The position numbers and the translations under genes were made by a program. A stretch of 64,000 nt of DNA from Novosphingobium flavum (lineage in GTDB: Bacteria; Pseudomonadota; Alphaproteobacteria; Sphingomonadales; Sphingomonadaceae): the NCBI RefSeq assembly GCF_014230315.1, contig NZ_JACLAW010000011.1, positions 92,763 through 156,762 on the forward strand. The letters run 5' to 3'. Under the pieces are notes generated by a model. That model was not told the origin of the DNA and searched no databases. It worked only from the letters and a program-made list of their open reading frames with translations. This document shows, piece after piece, positions 9,327 to 18,655 of the stretch; within the stretch, counting starts at the first letter, position 1; the number at the start of each line of letters is the position of its first letter.

Positions 9327-10465
9327 TACTGCGCCTCCGCCGGGATGCCGACACCGGTCAGGCGGCGCAGCATCTCGTGGTGCCGGCGGACCTGATCGAC
9401 CTCGTCCATCATCTCGGCGCGGGTTCGGTCCTGGAAGTAACGCTGCCCTTCGTATTCGCTGTTAATATAGCCGTCGAAACCACCCTTCACGAGAGCGCCG
9501 ATGGCCCCTTTGTAGTCGATCGCGATGTCCTGATACTGGCCGGGTCGGCCCGGAATTTCCGACATGTAGTTGAACTTGCCGTGGCAGCTGATCACATGCT
9601 TCGCCAGATCGCGCATCGTCTCGAGCGAGGTGTTGGACTGCATGATGGCCTCGGCCACAACGATATAGTCGAGTTCGCCCGGGCGCGGCACGCGCTCCTC
9701 GGCGAACGCTTTGAGCACCGAGAACACCGCCTTCATCTCAGGCACGCAAGTGCCGTCATTGATGAACTGCTTGAAAGCCACCCGCAGGTTGCCGGCAGTA
9801 TGATTGATGATGTCGCTGAGATCGAACGGCGCCGATCCGCTACGCAGCAGGGCCGACAGGTCGACCGAGGCGGCGCTCGCCTCTGCTTTCGCCCCGCGCC
9901 GCTCATATTGAGCCAGCAGAACCTCCGAGGGACGGAAGCCGAAGATGCCGAAATCCGGAACGATCCCCATGTGCTTGGTGCCCGTGCGCTCGATATGCTC
10001 GATGATCTCGCTGACCTGCTGGCCTTCGAGGCGCATTGGTTGGTGGATCTCCTTGCCCAACCGGATGTCGAGGTTCTCGGCCAGCGGCAGGGCCCCGGCC
10101 ATGACATCGAACGGGCAGGCCGAGAGCACTCGCACGTTGGCAAATCCGAGCCGCTTGGCGAGACGAATGTCGCGTTCGAGGCGCTCGACCGCCTCTTCGG
10201 TCGACATCACGTGATCGCGAAACTGGAGTACGTCGAGTGCGACGTCCATCGTGACCGGCACGGTGCCGTACCGTTCCATCCAGCCATGCCACTGGCGCAC
10301 GAAGTCCTCGCCCGGATCGGGATAACGCAGGCTCATCTCATCGACGATCTCGATGCCATCGGCGCCGGGGAGGTTCTCACCCACTTCGCGGATCTGGTCC
10401 TCAAGGGTCAGCTCCTTGAAGAAATGCGACTGCTGGTAGCTGTAGAGCGAAACGCCAAGCTTCAT
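9326..10465 (-). CDS. C-glycoside deglycosidase alpha subunit-like TIM-barrel protein, second copy
   Basis: The product is 379 residues long and starts G-V-S-L-Y-S-Y-Q, like the paralogue at 267-1352. The putative metal-binding set is kept: Glu in LGKEIHQP, Asp in IVPDFG, His in SCHGKF and Glu in SEYEGQRY. It is the expected catalytic subunit for C-C (or O-) deglycosylation of 3-oxo-glycosides, paired with the beta subunit encoded 3 bp upstream at 10469-10936. The ATG at 10465 has GAGG upstream, inside the end of the beta-subunit gene. Overall identity to the first copy looks modest, so the copies may act on different glycosides. Confidence 0.78.
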   Translation of the reverse strand: MKLGVSLYSYQQSHFFKELTLEDQIREVGENLPGADGIEIVDEMSLRYPDPGEDFVRQWHGWMERYGTVPVTMDVALDVLQFRDHVMSTEEAVERLERDIRLAKRLGFANVRVLSACPFDVMAGALPLAENLDIRLGKEIHQPMRLEGQQVSEIIEHIERTGTKHMGIVPDFGIFGFRPSEVLLAQYERRGAKAEASAASVDLSALLRSGSAPFDLSDIINHTAGNLRVAFKQFINDGTCVPEMKAVFSVLKAFAEERVPRPGELDYIVVAEAIMQSNTSLETMRDLAKHVISCHGKFNYMSEIPGRPGQYQDIAIDYKGAIGALVKGGFDGYINSEYEGQRYFQDRTRAEMMDEVDQVRRHHEMLRRLTGVGIPAEAQ

Positions 10466-10468
10466 GGT

Positions 10469-10936
10469 TCAGGCCTCCACGCCTTCGTTCAGTTCAAGGT
10501 GATAGGTAATGACCTGGGGCGTCTTGTCCGATCCGGCACCGGTGCCGGTCTTGGGCGGAGCCTTCACCCATTCCTCGTCGGTCGACAGGTAGCCGTAGGC
10601 GGCGATCACACACTGCTGGAACTGTATCACGTGCGCCCCAAGAGCCAGCCCTCCCGGCTTGGCGACATGCAGGATCGCCTCGTCGTCGTAGTCCCAGTGC
10701 TCCCAGACGCAGCCCTTGATCTCGTCAAAGCCGCGCGGCGGCTGGCCATTGACCTCGAAGGTCTGGACCTCGCGCGGATAGTCCACCCCATCGACCACCA
10801 GATAGTAGCCCGTGTGCAGCGAGAGAAACACGCCGCGGTAGTTGGCGATACGCACCGCCATCGAAAAGCCCACGACCTCGCCATCGACGATGTCGTTGCG
10901 AAGGCTGTCGGAACGGATCAGGTAATTGTCGAACAT
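10469..10936 (-). CDS. DUF6379 C-glycoside deglycosidase beta subunit, complete copy
   Basis: A 155-residue protein of the DUF6379 family, starting MFDNYLIRSDSLRNDI and carrying the conserved block GCVWEHWDYDDEAILHVAKPGG. Characterised relatives are the small beta-sandwich subunits of C-glycoside deglycosidases, which stabilise the TIM-barrel subunit and shape its active site. It is followed after 3 bp by the alpha subunit on the same strand. The fragment at 1-258 is its paralogue. The ribosome-binding site ahead of the ATG at 10936 is weak. Confidence 0.78.
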   Translation of the reverse strand: MFDNYLIRSDSLRNDIVDGEVVGFSMAVRIANYRGVFLSLHTGYYLVVDGVDYPREVQTFEVNGQPPRGFDEIKGCVWEHWDYDDEAILHVAKPGGLALGAHVIQFQQCVIAAYGYLSTDEEWVKAPPKTGTGAGSDKTPQVITYHLELNEGVEA

Positions 10937-10979
10937 GATATAGGTCCGTCGTTTCTGGAGTGTCGCGAAGGAAAAACGG

Positions 10980-11458
10980 TCAGTGTGTGGGCGGGCTGCC
11001 CCCGGGGTGCTGTGCCACCGGCCGGAACAAGGTTGCCCAGACCAGGGCCGTCACGAGCGCAAGACCGATGGGCACAATCCACAAGGGGGCCCACGCCGCC
11101 GCGCCAAGCTCACCGCGCGGCAGAACGCGAGCCGCGAAGATCGCGCCGGCAATGCCTGATCCGATCGCCTGTCCGAAGCCGGAGAGCATCAGGGTCAGCC
11201 AACCCTGCGCCTGTGCCTGAAGGTCGGCGGGCGCGACCCGCGCGATGTACATCGCGGCTATGATGATGAAGGAGTCGTTGCAGATGCCATGCAGCGCCAC
11301 GCCTGCAATCGCATATCCCACCTCAACCACGCCCCGAACACAATGAACTCAAGCAGCATCATGATGCTGAGCCGCGCCGGGATGGCAAGGCCCGGAGGCG
11401 CGTGTCGCGGATCAATCCCCGAGGACTGTTCGTTTGGACCAGGCGCGAATGCTGCCAT
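10980..11458 (-). pseudogene. Internally deleted NupG-like MFS transporter remnant
   Basis: Two fragments of one transporter are visible. The upstream frame (11258-11458) encodes ARLSIMMLLEFIVFGAW, the first helix of Nuc_H_symport proteins. It then shifts frame into 10980-11330, which encodes IAGVALHGICNDSFIIIAAM to the C-terminus, matching the last third of the intact homologue at 1372-2679. Roughly 270 central residues are missing. The junction lies near 11320-11345. The remnant is between the GMC oxidoreductase and the deglycosidase subunits, where an intact transporter would be expected. Confidence 0.75.
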
Positions 11459-11484
11459 TGTTCGCTTGCCTTGCTATCGCGGGA

Positions 11485-13152
11485 TCATAACGCGCCGGCG
11501 GCCAGTTCGGCCGCAAGATGCTCGGCGGCGCGACTGCTCATCGCCATGACGGTCAGCGTGGTGCCTGCGCATCCGCTGGTCGGGAATGCGCTCGCATCGG
11601 CGACGACGACGTTGGGTGCATCCCAGACCTGGTTGAAGTCGTTGACCACCGAAGTGGACGGATTGTCGCCCATGCGCGCGCCGCCCGTCTCGTGAATGCA
11701 GGCGCCCAGGCTCATGCTGCTCTTGAAGTTCAGGCGGAACAGCAGGCGGCTGAACCAATCTGCATCGGGGAAGGCCCCTTTGCCGTGTTCCTGCAGATCA
11801 AGGTAGGAGCCGACGAACTCGGTATCGAGCCCGGCATTGCTGCACATCTCGTATATCGCCTTGGACTGCTCTCGAACCATGGCGATCTCGTTCGCGCGCA
11901 TCTGGATGTCGATGTGCGGGATCGGCATCCCCCACTGGTCCTTGCGAGAACGGTGCAGCGTGATGCGATTGTCGGGATGGGGAAGCATTTCGCCGAATCC
12001 CATGATGGCAAATTTGGCCGGTTTGGTGGGCGGGGTATAAAGCCGCCCCACGGTGCCCTGATAACCGAAGCCGCGGCGGAAGCTGGTGGAAGTCACCGTG
12101 TCGAGGTTCTCATAGCGGGGAATGTAAACCCCGCCGGAGACCCCATAGAATGGATCGGGCGGCACGCTGTCGTCCTGCTCCGAGCCGGTCCGCCCTGGCA
12201 CGGTGCCCATGATCATGTTCGGGACCTGATCCATGAAGTAGCGGCCGAGGTTACCCGAGCTGTTGCCCAGCCCGGTCGGGTGCCTGCCCCCGGCCGAGTT
12301 GAGCAACAGCCGCACGGATTCGATTGGCGAGGCGCAAACCATCACCGCACGGGCATGAACCGTCTCGACCCCATGCGTATTGCGGTCGACAAATTCCACG
12401 CCGGTAGCCTTGCCGGTCGTCGGGTCGGTGAGAATCCGCCTCACCACAGCGTCCGATCGAACAGTGAGCAACCCACTGTCGATCGCAGCGACCAGCGGCT
12501 GGGGAATGCGCTTCGGGTTTGGCGGCATGTAACGCCACGTCGTTGCGTGGCGCTCGGGCCAATGCGCTTCGGTGGATTCCTTAAACGATCGCTCAGCCGC
12601 AGTCAGCTTCGCGGGGCCGGCAAACTTGCTGTCCGGCAGGTTAGCGATGTGCTCGGGACAACCGCGCAGTTCGAGCATGGCTTCGACACGCTCGTAGTAC
12701 GGCTCGAGGTCGGCATAGGAAATTGGCCAGTCCTGGCCCTGCCCATCGCGGCTTGCAGCCTTGAAATCGAAGTCCGACCAGCGAAGCAGCACCCGACCGT
12801 AAACGTGGAGGCGCCCTCCCAATTGCTTGCCGCGAATCCACAGGAAGGGCCGGTTGCGCGGCGTGCTGTAGGGGTGTTCGCTGTCCTTGACGAACAGATG
12901 CCGCTGCTGCTGGCCGTAGAACGCCACTTTCGACTGAATGGGTTGTCCCGTCACGGCTGCGCGTATCCGTGCCCACAGCTGGATGCCCTTTTCCTTGGGC
13001 CCTGCGCGGTTCACTGGAAAATCATCTTGCGTTATCGTTCGACCGGCCTCGAGCAGGAGGACCCTGACACCGCGCGACGTCAGTTCGTGTGCGGCGAAAC
13101 TTCCCGCAGCTCCCGATCCGACGATTATCACGTCATGCATATTCGCGCTCAT
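11485..13152 (-). CDS. GMC-family FAD-dependent oxidoreductase (CarA / glycoside 3-oxidase-like)
   Basis: The 555-residue protein starts MSANMHDVIIVGSGAAGSFA, a Rossmann GxGxxG for FAD, followed by VLLLEAG. The C-terminal active-site region has His in CIHETGGARMG. The position where GMC enzymes normally carry Asn (NPTLT) reads AGTTLT here. In carminate-type pathways a GMC enzyme oxidises the sugar C3 hydroxyl to a 3-oxo-glycoside, the substrate of the deglycosidase encoded downstream. The start at 13152 is preceded by AGGGG; a longer reading from 13320 adds 56 non-conserved residues and is rejected. It is the first gene of the minus-strand cluster. Glucooligosaccharide or polyol oxidase activity is an alternative. 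Confidence 0.75.
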   Translation of the reverse strand: MSANMHDVIIVGSGAAGSFAAHELTSRGVRVLLLEAGRTITQDDFPVNRAGPKEKGIQLWARIRAAVTGQPIQSKVAFYGQQQRHLFVKDSEHPYSTPRNRPFLWIRGKQLGGRLHVYGRVLLRWSDFDFKAASRDGQGQDWPISYADLEPYYERVEAMLELRGCPEHIANLPDSKFAGPAKLTAAERSFKESTEAHWPERHATTWRYMPPNPKRIPQPLVAAIDSGLLTVRSDAVVRRILTDPTTGKATGVEFVDRNTHGVETVHARAVMVCASPIESVRLLLNSAGGRHPTGLGNSSGNLGRYFMDQVPNMIMGTVPGRTGSEQDDSVPPDPFYGVSGGVYIPRYENLDTVTSTSFRRGFGYQGTVGRLYTPPTKPAKFAIMGFGEMLPHPDNRITLHRSRKDQWGMPIPHIDIQMRANEIAMVREQSKAIYEMCSNAGLDTEFVGSYLDLQEHGKGAFPDADWFSRLLFRLNFKSSMSLGACIHETGGARMGDNPSTSVVNDFNQVWDAPNVVVADASAFPTSGCAGTTLTVMAMSSRAAEHLAAELAAGAL

Positions 13153-13371
13153 TCCGGACCCCTGGCTTTCGCAATCAGTTCGAGGCGTTTCGAGGAAAAT
13201 CCCCGCAACGGTGGGCGATGGAGGGGCTGGAACCGCTCCGGCCGCGCAACTCATGGACGCCTGCATATCCCGCAGGCATTTCGAGTCCGGACGGGACAAC
13301 TTTACGCAGTCCACCTTCACACCCGGCGCGCGGATCAGAACACCCTCGCATCCTTACACCCAGAGACATCC

Positions 13372-13424
13372 CTATCGTTTTTCATTTCCACAATGCAATG
13401 AGTTTATTCTTTCCTTTTAGAATG
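13372..13424 (-). promoter_or_regulatory. Putative promoter and upstream box of the GMC/deglycosidase operon
   Basis: Read on the minus strand: an upstream box CATTCTAAAAGGAAAG ending in AATAAA (13424 down to 13403), then TTGC (13398-13395), then AACGATAG (13379-13372). The same elements with identical spacing occur at 23841-23893 ahead of a TonB receptor gene; the 22-nt box differs by one base. TTGC and CGATAG are spaced like -35 and -10 elements, and the box lies where an activator or UP element would bind. The regulator is not known; the adjacent ROK protein is one candidate. Confidence 0.6.
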
Positions 13425-13428
13425 ATTA

Positions 13429-13452
13429 TCGATAGATTTGCCGTCGATAGAT
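13429..13452. promoter_or_regulatory. Direct repeat TCGATAGAT in ROK/GMC intergenic region
   Basis: TCGATAGAT occurs at 13429-13437 and again at 13444-13452, 15 bp start to start. The hexamer CGATAG also appears inverted at 13373-13378. The site is in the 450-bp divergent region between the GMC gene and the ROK regulator. It could be an operator; no binding data can be inferred from sequence. Confidence 0.35.
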
Positions 13453-13602
13453 AGGATTCATCGGCCGTCAGCGCTTGACATTGTGTCATTTGCAGCGCTG
13501 CCTGCCGAACACACCCACCTCTCTCTTTCCCTTGCCCCAACGACAAGGCAGATGGAGAGGTGACGGGATTGACCATTCACTTGCGCGGATTCAATTGGCC
13601 CC

Positions 13603-14847
13603 ATGACGAAGACCGGAAATGTAGAAAGGCAGGCTTCGCGGCGTGCGGATCGCGCAACAAACATCCAGGGCATCCTGGACGCCCTGCGCGCAAATGGTCC
13701 ATGCACCCAGGCCGAGATCGCCCGCATGACCTCGCTCTCGCCCGCGACCGTAAACAAGGTCGTGCAGGCCCTGCGCGACGAGGGCAAGGTCGAGTACAAC
13801 TGGAAAAACCGGCGCGAAGCCCTTGTCTGCCTGTCGTCGGCGCGGGACTCACTGGTCACCATGCTGGTGCGCAGTTCGGCAGTCTACGCAACGCTCCTCG
13901 ACTTCTCCAACCAGACCCGCATTGACCTTGCCAGCAGCGACCTGGAAACTTGGCGAGAACAGGAATCGAGCCCGGCCATGGCGCTGGACATCGCGAAGCG
14001 TTTGATTGCAGTTGCACAGGAACGCGGCTCACCAGTGTCGGGACTGGCGATTGCCATCGAAGGCCCCATTGAGGCATCGACCGGAGAAATCGCTCCCTGG
14101 GCATGGCGACGACTGCCCAAATGGAAGGGCATTTCTCTCAACCAGCACTTTTCAAGACACCTGCGCATACCCATCGTGATCGAGAACGATGCCAATCTTT
14201 CGGCGCTGGCTGAATGGACCTGGGGTGTGGGCCGTGGCTGCAACGACTTCCTGAAACTCACCTGTTGCGAAGGTGTCGGCGGCGGCTTCATCATCAATGG
14301 CAAGCTATACCATGGCGGGATGGGTCTGGCTGGCGAGATCGGCCACATGGTTGTCGAGGAAGGTGACGAGATCTGCTTCTGCGGCAATCGCGGCTGCCTC
14401 TCCGGCTTCGCATCGGAAAATGCGATCCTTGCGGTGCTTCGAGCGTCCAACAATCCCAAGAGCTCGCTTCAAGAGGTGGTGAACAGCGCGAAGCAGGGAG
14501 ATGCTGCGTGTCAGCGCGTGCTCTACGAGGCCGGCGTGCACCTCGGTAAGGCCCTTGCCATCGTCGTGCGCGTCATCAGTCCGAGCGTGATCGCCATCGG
14601 CGGGATACTCGGTGCGGCCGGCGACATCGTACTCGATGGTTTGCGCTCGTCCCCTGACATCACCAATCTGCGCGCGATCGGACAATCACCGGAATTTCTG
14701 CTCGCCTCCATAATCGACGACGCGGAAATCCTTGGGGGCATGTCTGCCATACTGGCCGAGTTGAATCTCGGCGTCAGCACCCTTGCGCCGTGGATGCTCG
14801 AACCGCAGCCGCTGGCGCTCGCGCAACCAGCGGCCGCAATCGCTTAG
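13603..14847 (+). CDS. ROK-family transcriptional regulator
   Basis: The 414-residue protein has an N-terminal winged helix (QAEIARMTSLSPATVNKVVQ, about residues 37-56) and a ROK sugar-kinase-like domain. The zinc motif reads CFCGNRGCL, preceded by the GEIGH signature. ROK regulators such as NagC, Mlc and XylR sense a sugar and repress catabolic genes. It diverges from the GMC oxidoreductase operon and is the best local candidate regulator for it and perhaps for the TonB gene at 21243-23759. Its stop overlaps the stop of the convergent MFS gene by four bases. Confidence 0.85.
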   Translation: MTKTGNVERQASRRADRATNIQGILDALRANGPCTQAEIARMTSLSPATVNKVVQALRDEGKVEYNWKNRREALVCLSSARDSLVTMLVRSSAVYATLLDFSNQTRIDLASSDLETWREQESSPAMALDIAKRLIAVAQERGSPVSGLAIAIEGPIEASTGEIAPWAWRRLPKWKGISLNQHFSRHLRIPIVIENDANLSALAEWTWGVGRGCNDFLKLTCCEGVGGGFIINGKLYHGGMGLAGEIGHMVVEEGDEICFCGNRGCLSGFASENAILAVLRASNNPKSSLQEVVNSAKQGDAACQRVLYEAGVHLGKALAIVVRVISPSVIAIGGILGAAGDIVLDGLRSSPDITNLRAIGQSPEFLLASIIDDAEILGGMSAILAELNLGVSTLAPWMLEPQPLALAQPAAAIA

Positions 14848-16088
14848 TCGCCCAGTTCGCTGGCCGGAACGAGGTTGCGCACCATGAGATGCAGGACCAG
14901 CGTTCCGGCCAGGTAGGCGCCGGACGCAATGGCAAACATCGGATAATAGCCATAGCCATTGGTCAGTGACCATCCGGCGAACTCGATCATCGCCATGCCG
15001 CTGAGGTTGCCGCAAACCGAACCAAGCCCCGTCACGGTGGCAACGCGGTTCAGAGGAATGATGTCTGCGGTCGCACCGAAGATGTTGGTGACGAAACCAT
15101 TGTGGGCGAACAGCGCAAGCCCGATCAGGAGAGCCGCCAGCCACGGACTGGGCATCGCCAGCGCCAGTGGCAGCGGCAAGATCAGCAGCCCGAAGATCAC
15201 CATCGAGGTCTTGCGCGCCGTGTTGACGGTGAAGCCTCGACGCAGCAGGGCCGGGAACAGGAGCCCGCTGGAGATCGCTCCGCCCGCTGCCATGATATAG
15301 GTCAGAGCCACAGGCGCGCCGAGTTCTGCCTGACTGAGATGGAATACCCGGCTGAACAGGTCGGGAATCCAGAACAGCATGAACCACCAGACCATGTCGG
15401 CCAGCATCTTGGCCCCGGTGATCCCCCAGGTGCGCCGATCCCGGAGCAGTTCCCCAAATATCTGCCAGTTGTTCTGCGCCACCGGCGCGGCCTTTTGCAC
15501 GTTCTTGAGGTGTCGGGTCCCCAGGAACCACAACCACACCCAGACAAAGCCGAGAGCACCAGTCATGAGGAAGGCCGCCTGCCAACCGACGAGAACCGCG
15601 ATTACGGGGATCGTCAAAGGCGCGACGATGGCACCTATGCTAGGCGCAGCGGCAATGATCCCGAGGCCAAGCGAGCGCTCTTCGACCGGCAGATACTGGG
15701 CCGTCGACTTGACAGTGGCAGGGCCTGAAACGGATTCGCCGAGCGCAAGGACAATACGCGCCATGACGAACTCGCTGACCGTTGCCGCGGCCGCGTGCCC
15801 CATGCCAGCAAGGCTCCACAGGGCAACGGCCGCCCCATAGGCCACGCGAACGCCGAAGCGGTCGACCAACCAGCCCGAGAACAGCACTGCCGCGGCGGTG
15901 GCAAAGGTGAATGCCGAGCCGAGGTGCGCAAATTCCTGGTCTGTCCACGAGAATGTCGAGACGAGCGTCGGTTTGAGCAGGGCAAGCACCTGCCGATCAA
16001 GGTAACTGAGCGCAGTCCCCGCGAAAACCAGAGCGATCAGGAGATACCGCGAGCGAGCGCTGTGTTGTGTTTCAGCCGACGTTGTCAT
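14844..16088 (-). CDS. MFS transporter, ACS (hexuronate/organic anion) family-like
   Basis: This 414-residue inner-membrane protein has about twelve hydrophobic segments. ALSYLDRQVLALLKPTL in helix 1 and the motif A loop GWLVDRFGVRVAYG are typical of anion:cation symporters that take up hexuronates, galactonate or aromatic acids. The ATG at 16088 (AAGGTG upstream) is preferred to one at 16118. It overlaps the preceding DUF4142 gene by 17 bp. It is the last gene of the TonB-PepSY-hydrolase cluster and probably imports an acidic product. Substrate unknown. Confidence 0.75.
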   Translation of the reverse strand: MTTSAETQHSARSRYLLIALVFAGTALSYLDRQVLALLKPTLVSTFSWTDQEFAHLGSAFTFATAAAVLFSGWLVDRFGVRVAYGAAVALWSLAGMGHAAAATVSEFVMARIVLALGESVSGPATVKSTAQYLPVEERSLGLGIIAAAPSIGAIVAPLTIPVIAVLVGWQAAFLMTGALGFVWVWLWFLGTRHLKNVQKAAPVAQNNWQIFGELLRDRRTWGITGAKMLADMVWWFMLFWIPDLFSRVFHLSQAELGAPVALTYIMAAGGAISSGLLFPALLRRGFTVNTARKTSMVIFGLLILPLPLALAMPSPWLAALLIGLALFAHNGFVTNIFGATADIIPLNRVATVTGLGSVCGNLSGMAMIEFAGWSLTNGYGYYPMFAIASGAYLAGTLVLHLMVRNLVPASELGD

Positions 16089-16734
16089 TCTTGGCACCTT
16101 CCGCACTGACCTGGGCATCGAGCAGGCCAGCGTTGTGATCCTTCAGCGGATCGGGGCGCTTCTGGCCCGGCCTGAACTCGTAGTGAGGCTTGGTCTCCGG
16201 GCCGTGAACGACGCTCATGAGGCCTTGGGCTGCCAGCAGATTGCCCCGGACGATCGGCAGGTTTCTTGCCGCGAACGCTTTCAACGCCGGATCGTCACCT
16301 TGGCGTGAATAGTTGTCCATCAGCGTCAACAGCGACTTCTGCACCGCGATCTGCGAGCGGACATACTTTTCATCGAAAAAGAAGTCGAACAGCCGCCCCA
16401 GTTCCGTGAGAGACTTGATCTGTGCCGCATTCAACGGAGCCGCTGCCTTGCCCGGCGCGGCCTCGCCCAGCAGGCCTTTCAACCGCTCGGCCTCCTTGAC
16501 GCGGTAATAGGCGTAATATTCGACCTTGGTCTGGATCGAATTGGTGATCGCCAGCCGTGCGGCGGAAACCTGATATTCGTAGAGCTGCGACGCCGCATCA
16601 ACGAACTGAGCAGGGCTTACCGCCTGTCCGGAAAAGTCCTCCGAAATGGAGGCCTCCTTCGTCTCATGGGAAACGCCGCAGCCGGCCAGGACCGGCAAGG
16701 CGGCCAGTGCGAGGGCAATGGAAGCTATGCGCAT
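16072..16734 (-). CDS. DUF4142-like lipoprotein
   Basis: The 220-residue product starts with a lipoprotein signal peptide ending in LPVLAGC, with Cys as the lipidation site. The mature part is mostly helical with an Ala/Leu-rich pattern resembling DUF4142 periplasmic proteins (VDAASQLYEYQVSAARLAI, SRQGDDPALKAFAARNLPIV). The function of the family is unclear; ferritin-like helical bundles have been suggested for relatives. It is in line between the hydrolase-like gene (12 bp upstream) and the MFS gene. The lipoprotein assignment is firm; the DUF4142 assignment is moderate. Confidence 0.6.
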   Translation of the reverse strand: MRIASIALALAALPVLAGCGVSHETKEASISEDFSGQAVSPAQFVDAASQLYEYQVSAARLAITNSIQTKVEYYAYYRVKEAERLKGLLGEAAPGKAAAPLNAAQIKSLTELGRLFDFFFDEKYVRSQIAVQKSLLTLMDNYSRQGDDPALKAFAARNLPIVRGNLLAAQGLMSVVHGPETKPHYEFRPGQKRPDPLKDHNAGLLDAQVSAEGAKNDNVG

Positions 16735-16746
16735 GCCGTTCCTCCT

Positions 16747-17655
16747 TCAGTCAAGGTAACGCTTGAGAAAGACGATGGTCCGCCGCCAAGAAAGCTCGGC
16801 ATCGTCCTTCCTGTACCAGGTGGGGTCATAGTCGTTGGCAAAACCCCACTTGGCTTCGGGGTAAGTGTAGAACTCGTGGACCTTGCCGAACCGGGTCAGG
16901 GTCTCGTCAAGCTCCTTGGTGCGCCGGTAATGCGAGACGTCGAGCAGCCCGTAGTGCTTCAGGATCGGTGCGCGGATCAGCGGCACGGCCGTCAGATCGT
17001 TGAGATTGGTGTAGTAGGAGACGGCGGCCTGAAGCTCCCTGTCCTGGCCCACCAGTTCATCGACCTGATCGCCGCCCTTGCCGAAGCCTACTGCGCCGAC
17101 CTTGCCGACGTCCGGGCGGCTGCGGAGATAGTCTTCAGCCTGGCGGATGAAGTTTACGATCTCCTGATCCTTCTGCTTCTCGCCCATGTCGTCGGCGAGC
17201 TTTTCGTCAGCGGGCTGGCCGCCGTAGGGCCCGAGGAAATCGGGGGCGAGCGTGATGAAGCCCTCAAGCGCGAAGCGCCGCGCAATGTCCTTGGTATGAG
17301 CGTTCATGCCCCGGTTATCGACCTGGATGACGATCGCCGGATAACGCTTGCCCTTCTTGGGCGGACTGACCGGCATAGCCAGATAGCCGGTCAGGCCATG
17401 CCAGCCGGGGATGGAGACTGTCGAGACCCGGACGCGGGGATCGTTTCCTCGCGACAGCGGCTTCCAGTCCGCCGGCGGCGGATTGTGCGTGGCGCGGCAG
17501 CAAACGGCCGGGTTCTTCCATGCATCCTGCGCATCGCTGCCAGCCGGGGCCTTGGCCGGCGCAGCAACCGGCTGTGCCGTCGCGCCGCCCGAAGCAAGGC
17601 TCATCGCACCGATCATGACGGCAATCGATAATCCGCGAGACCTGGATTGGTTCAT
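16747..17655 (-). CDS. Secreted dienelactone-hydrolase-like protein lacking Cys/His of the triad (copy 1)
   Basis: The 302-residue protein has a signal peptide (IGAMSLASGGATAQP) and an alpha/beta-hydrolase domain of the dienelactone hydrolase family. The nucleophile elbow, normally G-x-C-x-G-G or G-x-S-x-G-G, reads GFGKGG, so Gly replaces the nucleophile. Asp is kept in HYGLLD. The catalytic His position (usually GHGF) reads AKWGFAND, so Trp replaces His. The start at 17655 has GGGGAG upstream. The next gene upstream is a paralogue with the same substitutions, so this is not a random mutation. It may be a binding protein or use different chemistry. Confidence 0.75.
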   Translation of the reverse strand: MNQSRSRGLSIAVMIGAMSLASGGATAQPVAAPAKAPAGSDAQDAWKNPAVCCRATHNPPPADWKPLSRGNDPRVRVSTVSIPGWHGLTGYLAMPVSPPKKGKRYPAIVIQVDNRGMNAHTKDIARRFALEGFITLAPDFLGPYGGQPADEKLADDMGEKQKDQEIVNFIRQAEDYLRSRPDVGKVGAVGFGKGGDQVDELVGQDRELQAAVSYYTNLNDLTAVPLIRAPILKHYGLLDVSHYRRTKELDETLTRFGKVHEFYTYPEAKWGFANDYDPTWYRKDDAELSWRRTIVFLKRYLD

Positions 17656-17723
17656 TCTGGCTCCCCTCGAGAACGCATTTATCGCCTTGCTCCGGCCACG
17701 CCCCGCGCGTCCGGCGACGATTG

Positions 17724-18629
<906 letters not shown>

Positions 18630-18655
18630 CTTGGCTCTCCGTTGGATCGCGGGGT

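Noticed and set aside
9377..11263. A 628-codon open frame on the plus strand opposite the deglycosidase genes
   Set aside because: It is the mirror of well-conserved minus-strand genes, has no ribosome-binding site, and its composition is typical of antisense frames in GC-rich DNA.
13153..13320. N-terminal extension of the GMC oxidoreductase to 13320
   Set aside because: The extra 56 residues are not hydrophobic or conserved, while the start at 13152 has AGGGG upstream and leads directly into the FAD motif.
11518..13401. A 627-codon plus-strand frame opposite the GMC oxidoreductase
   Set aside because: The minus-strand gene has FAD and catalytic motifs in order; the plus-strand frame is its shadow.
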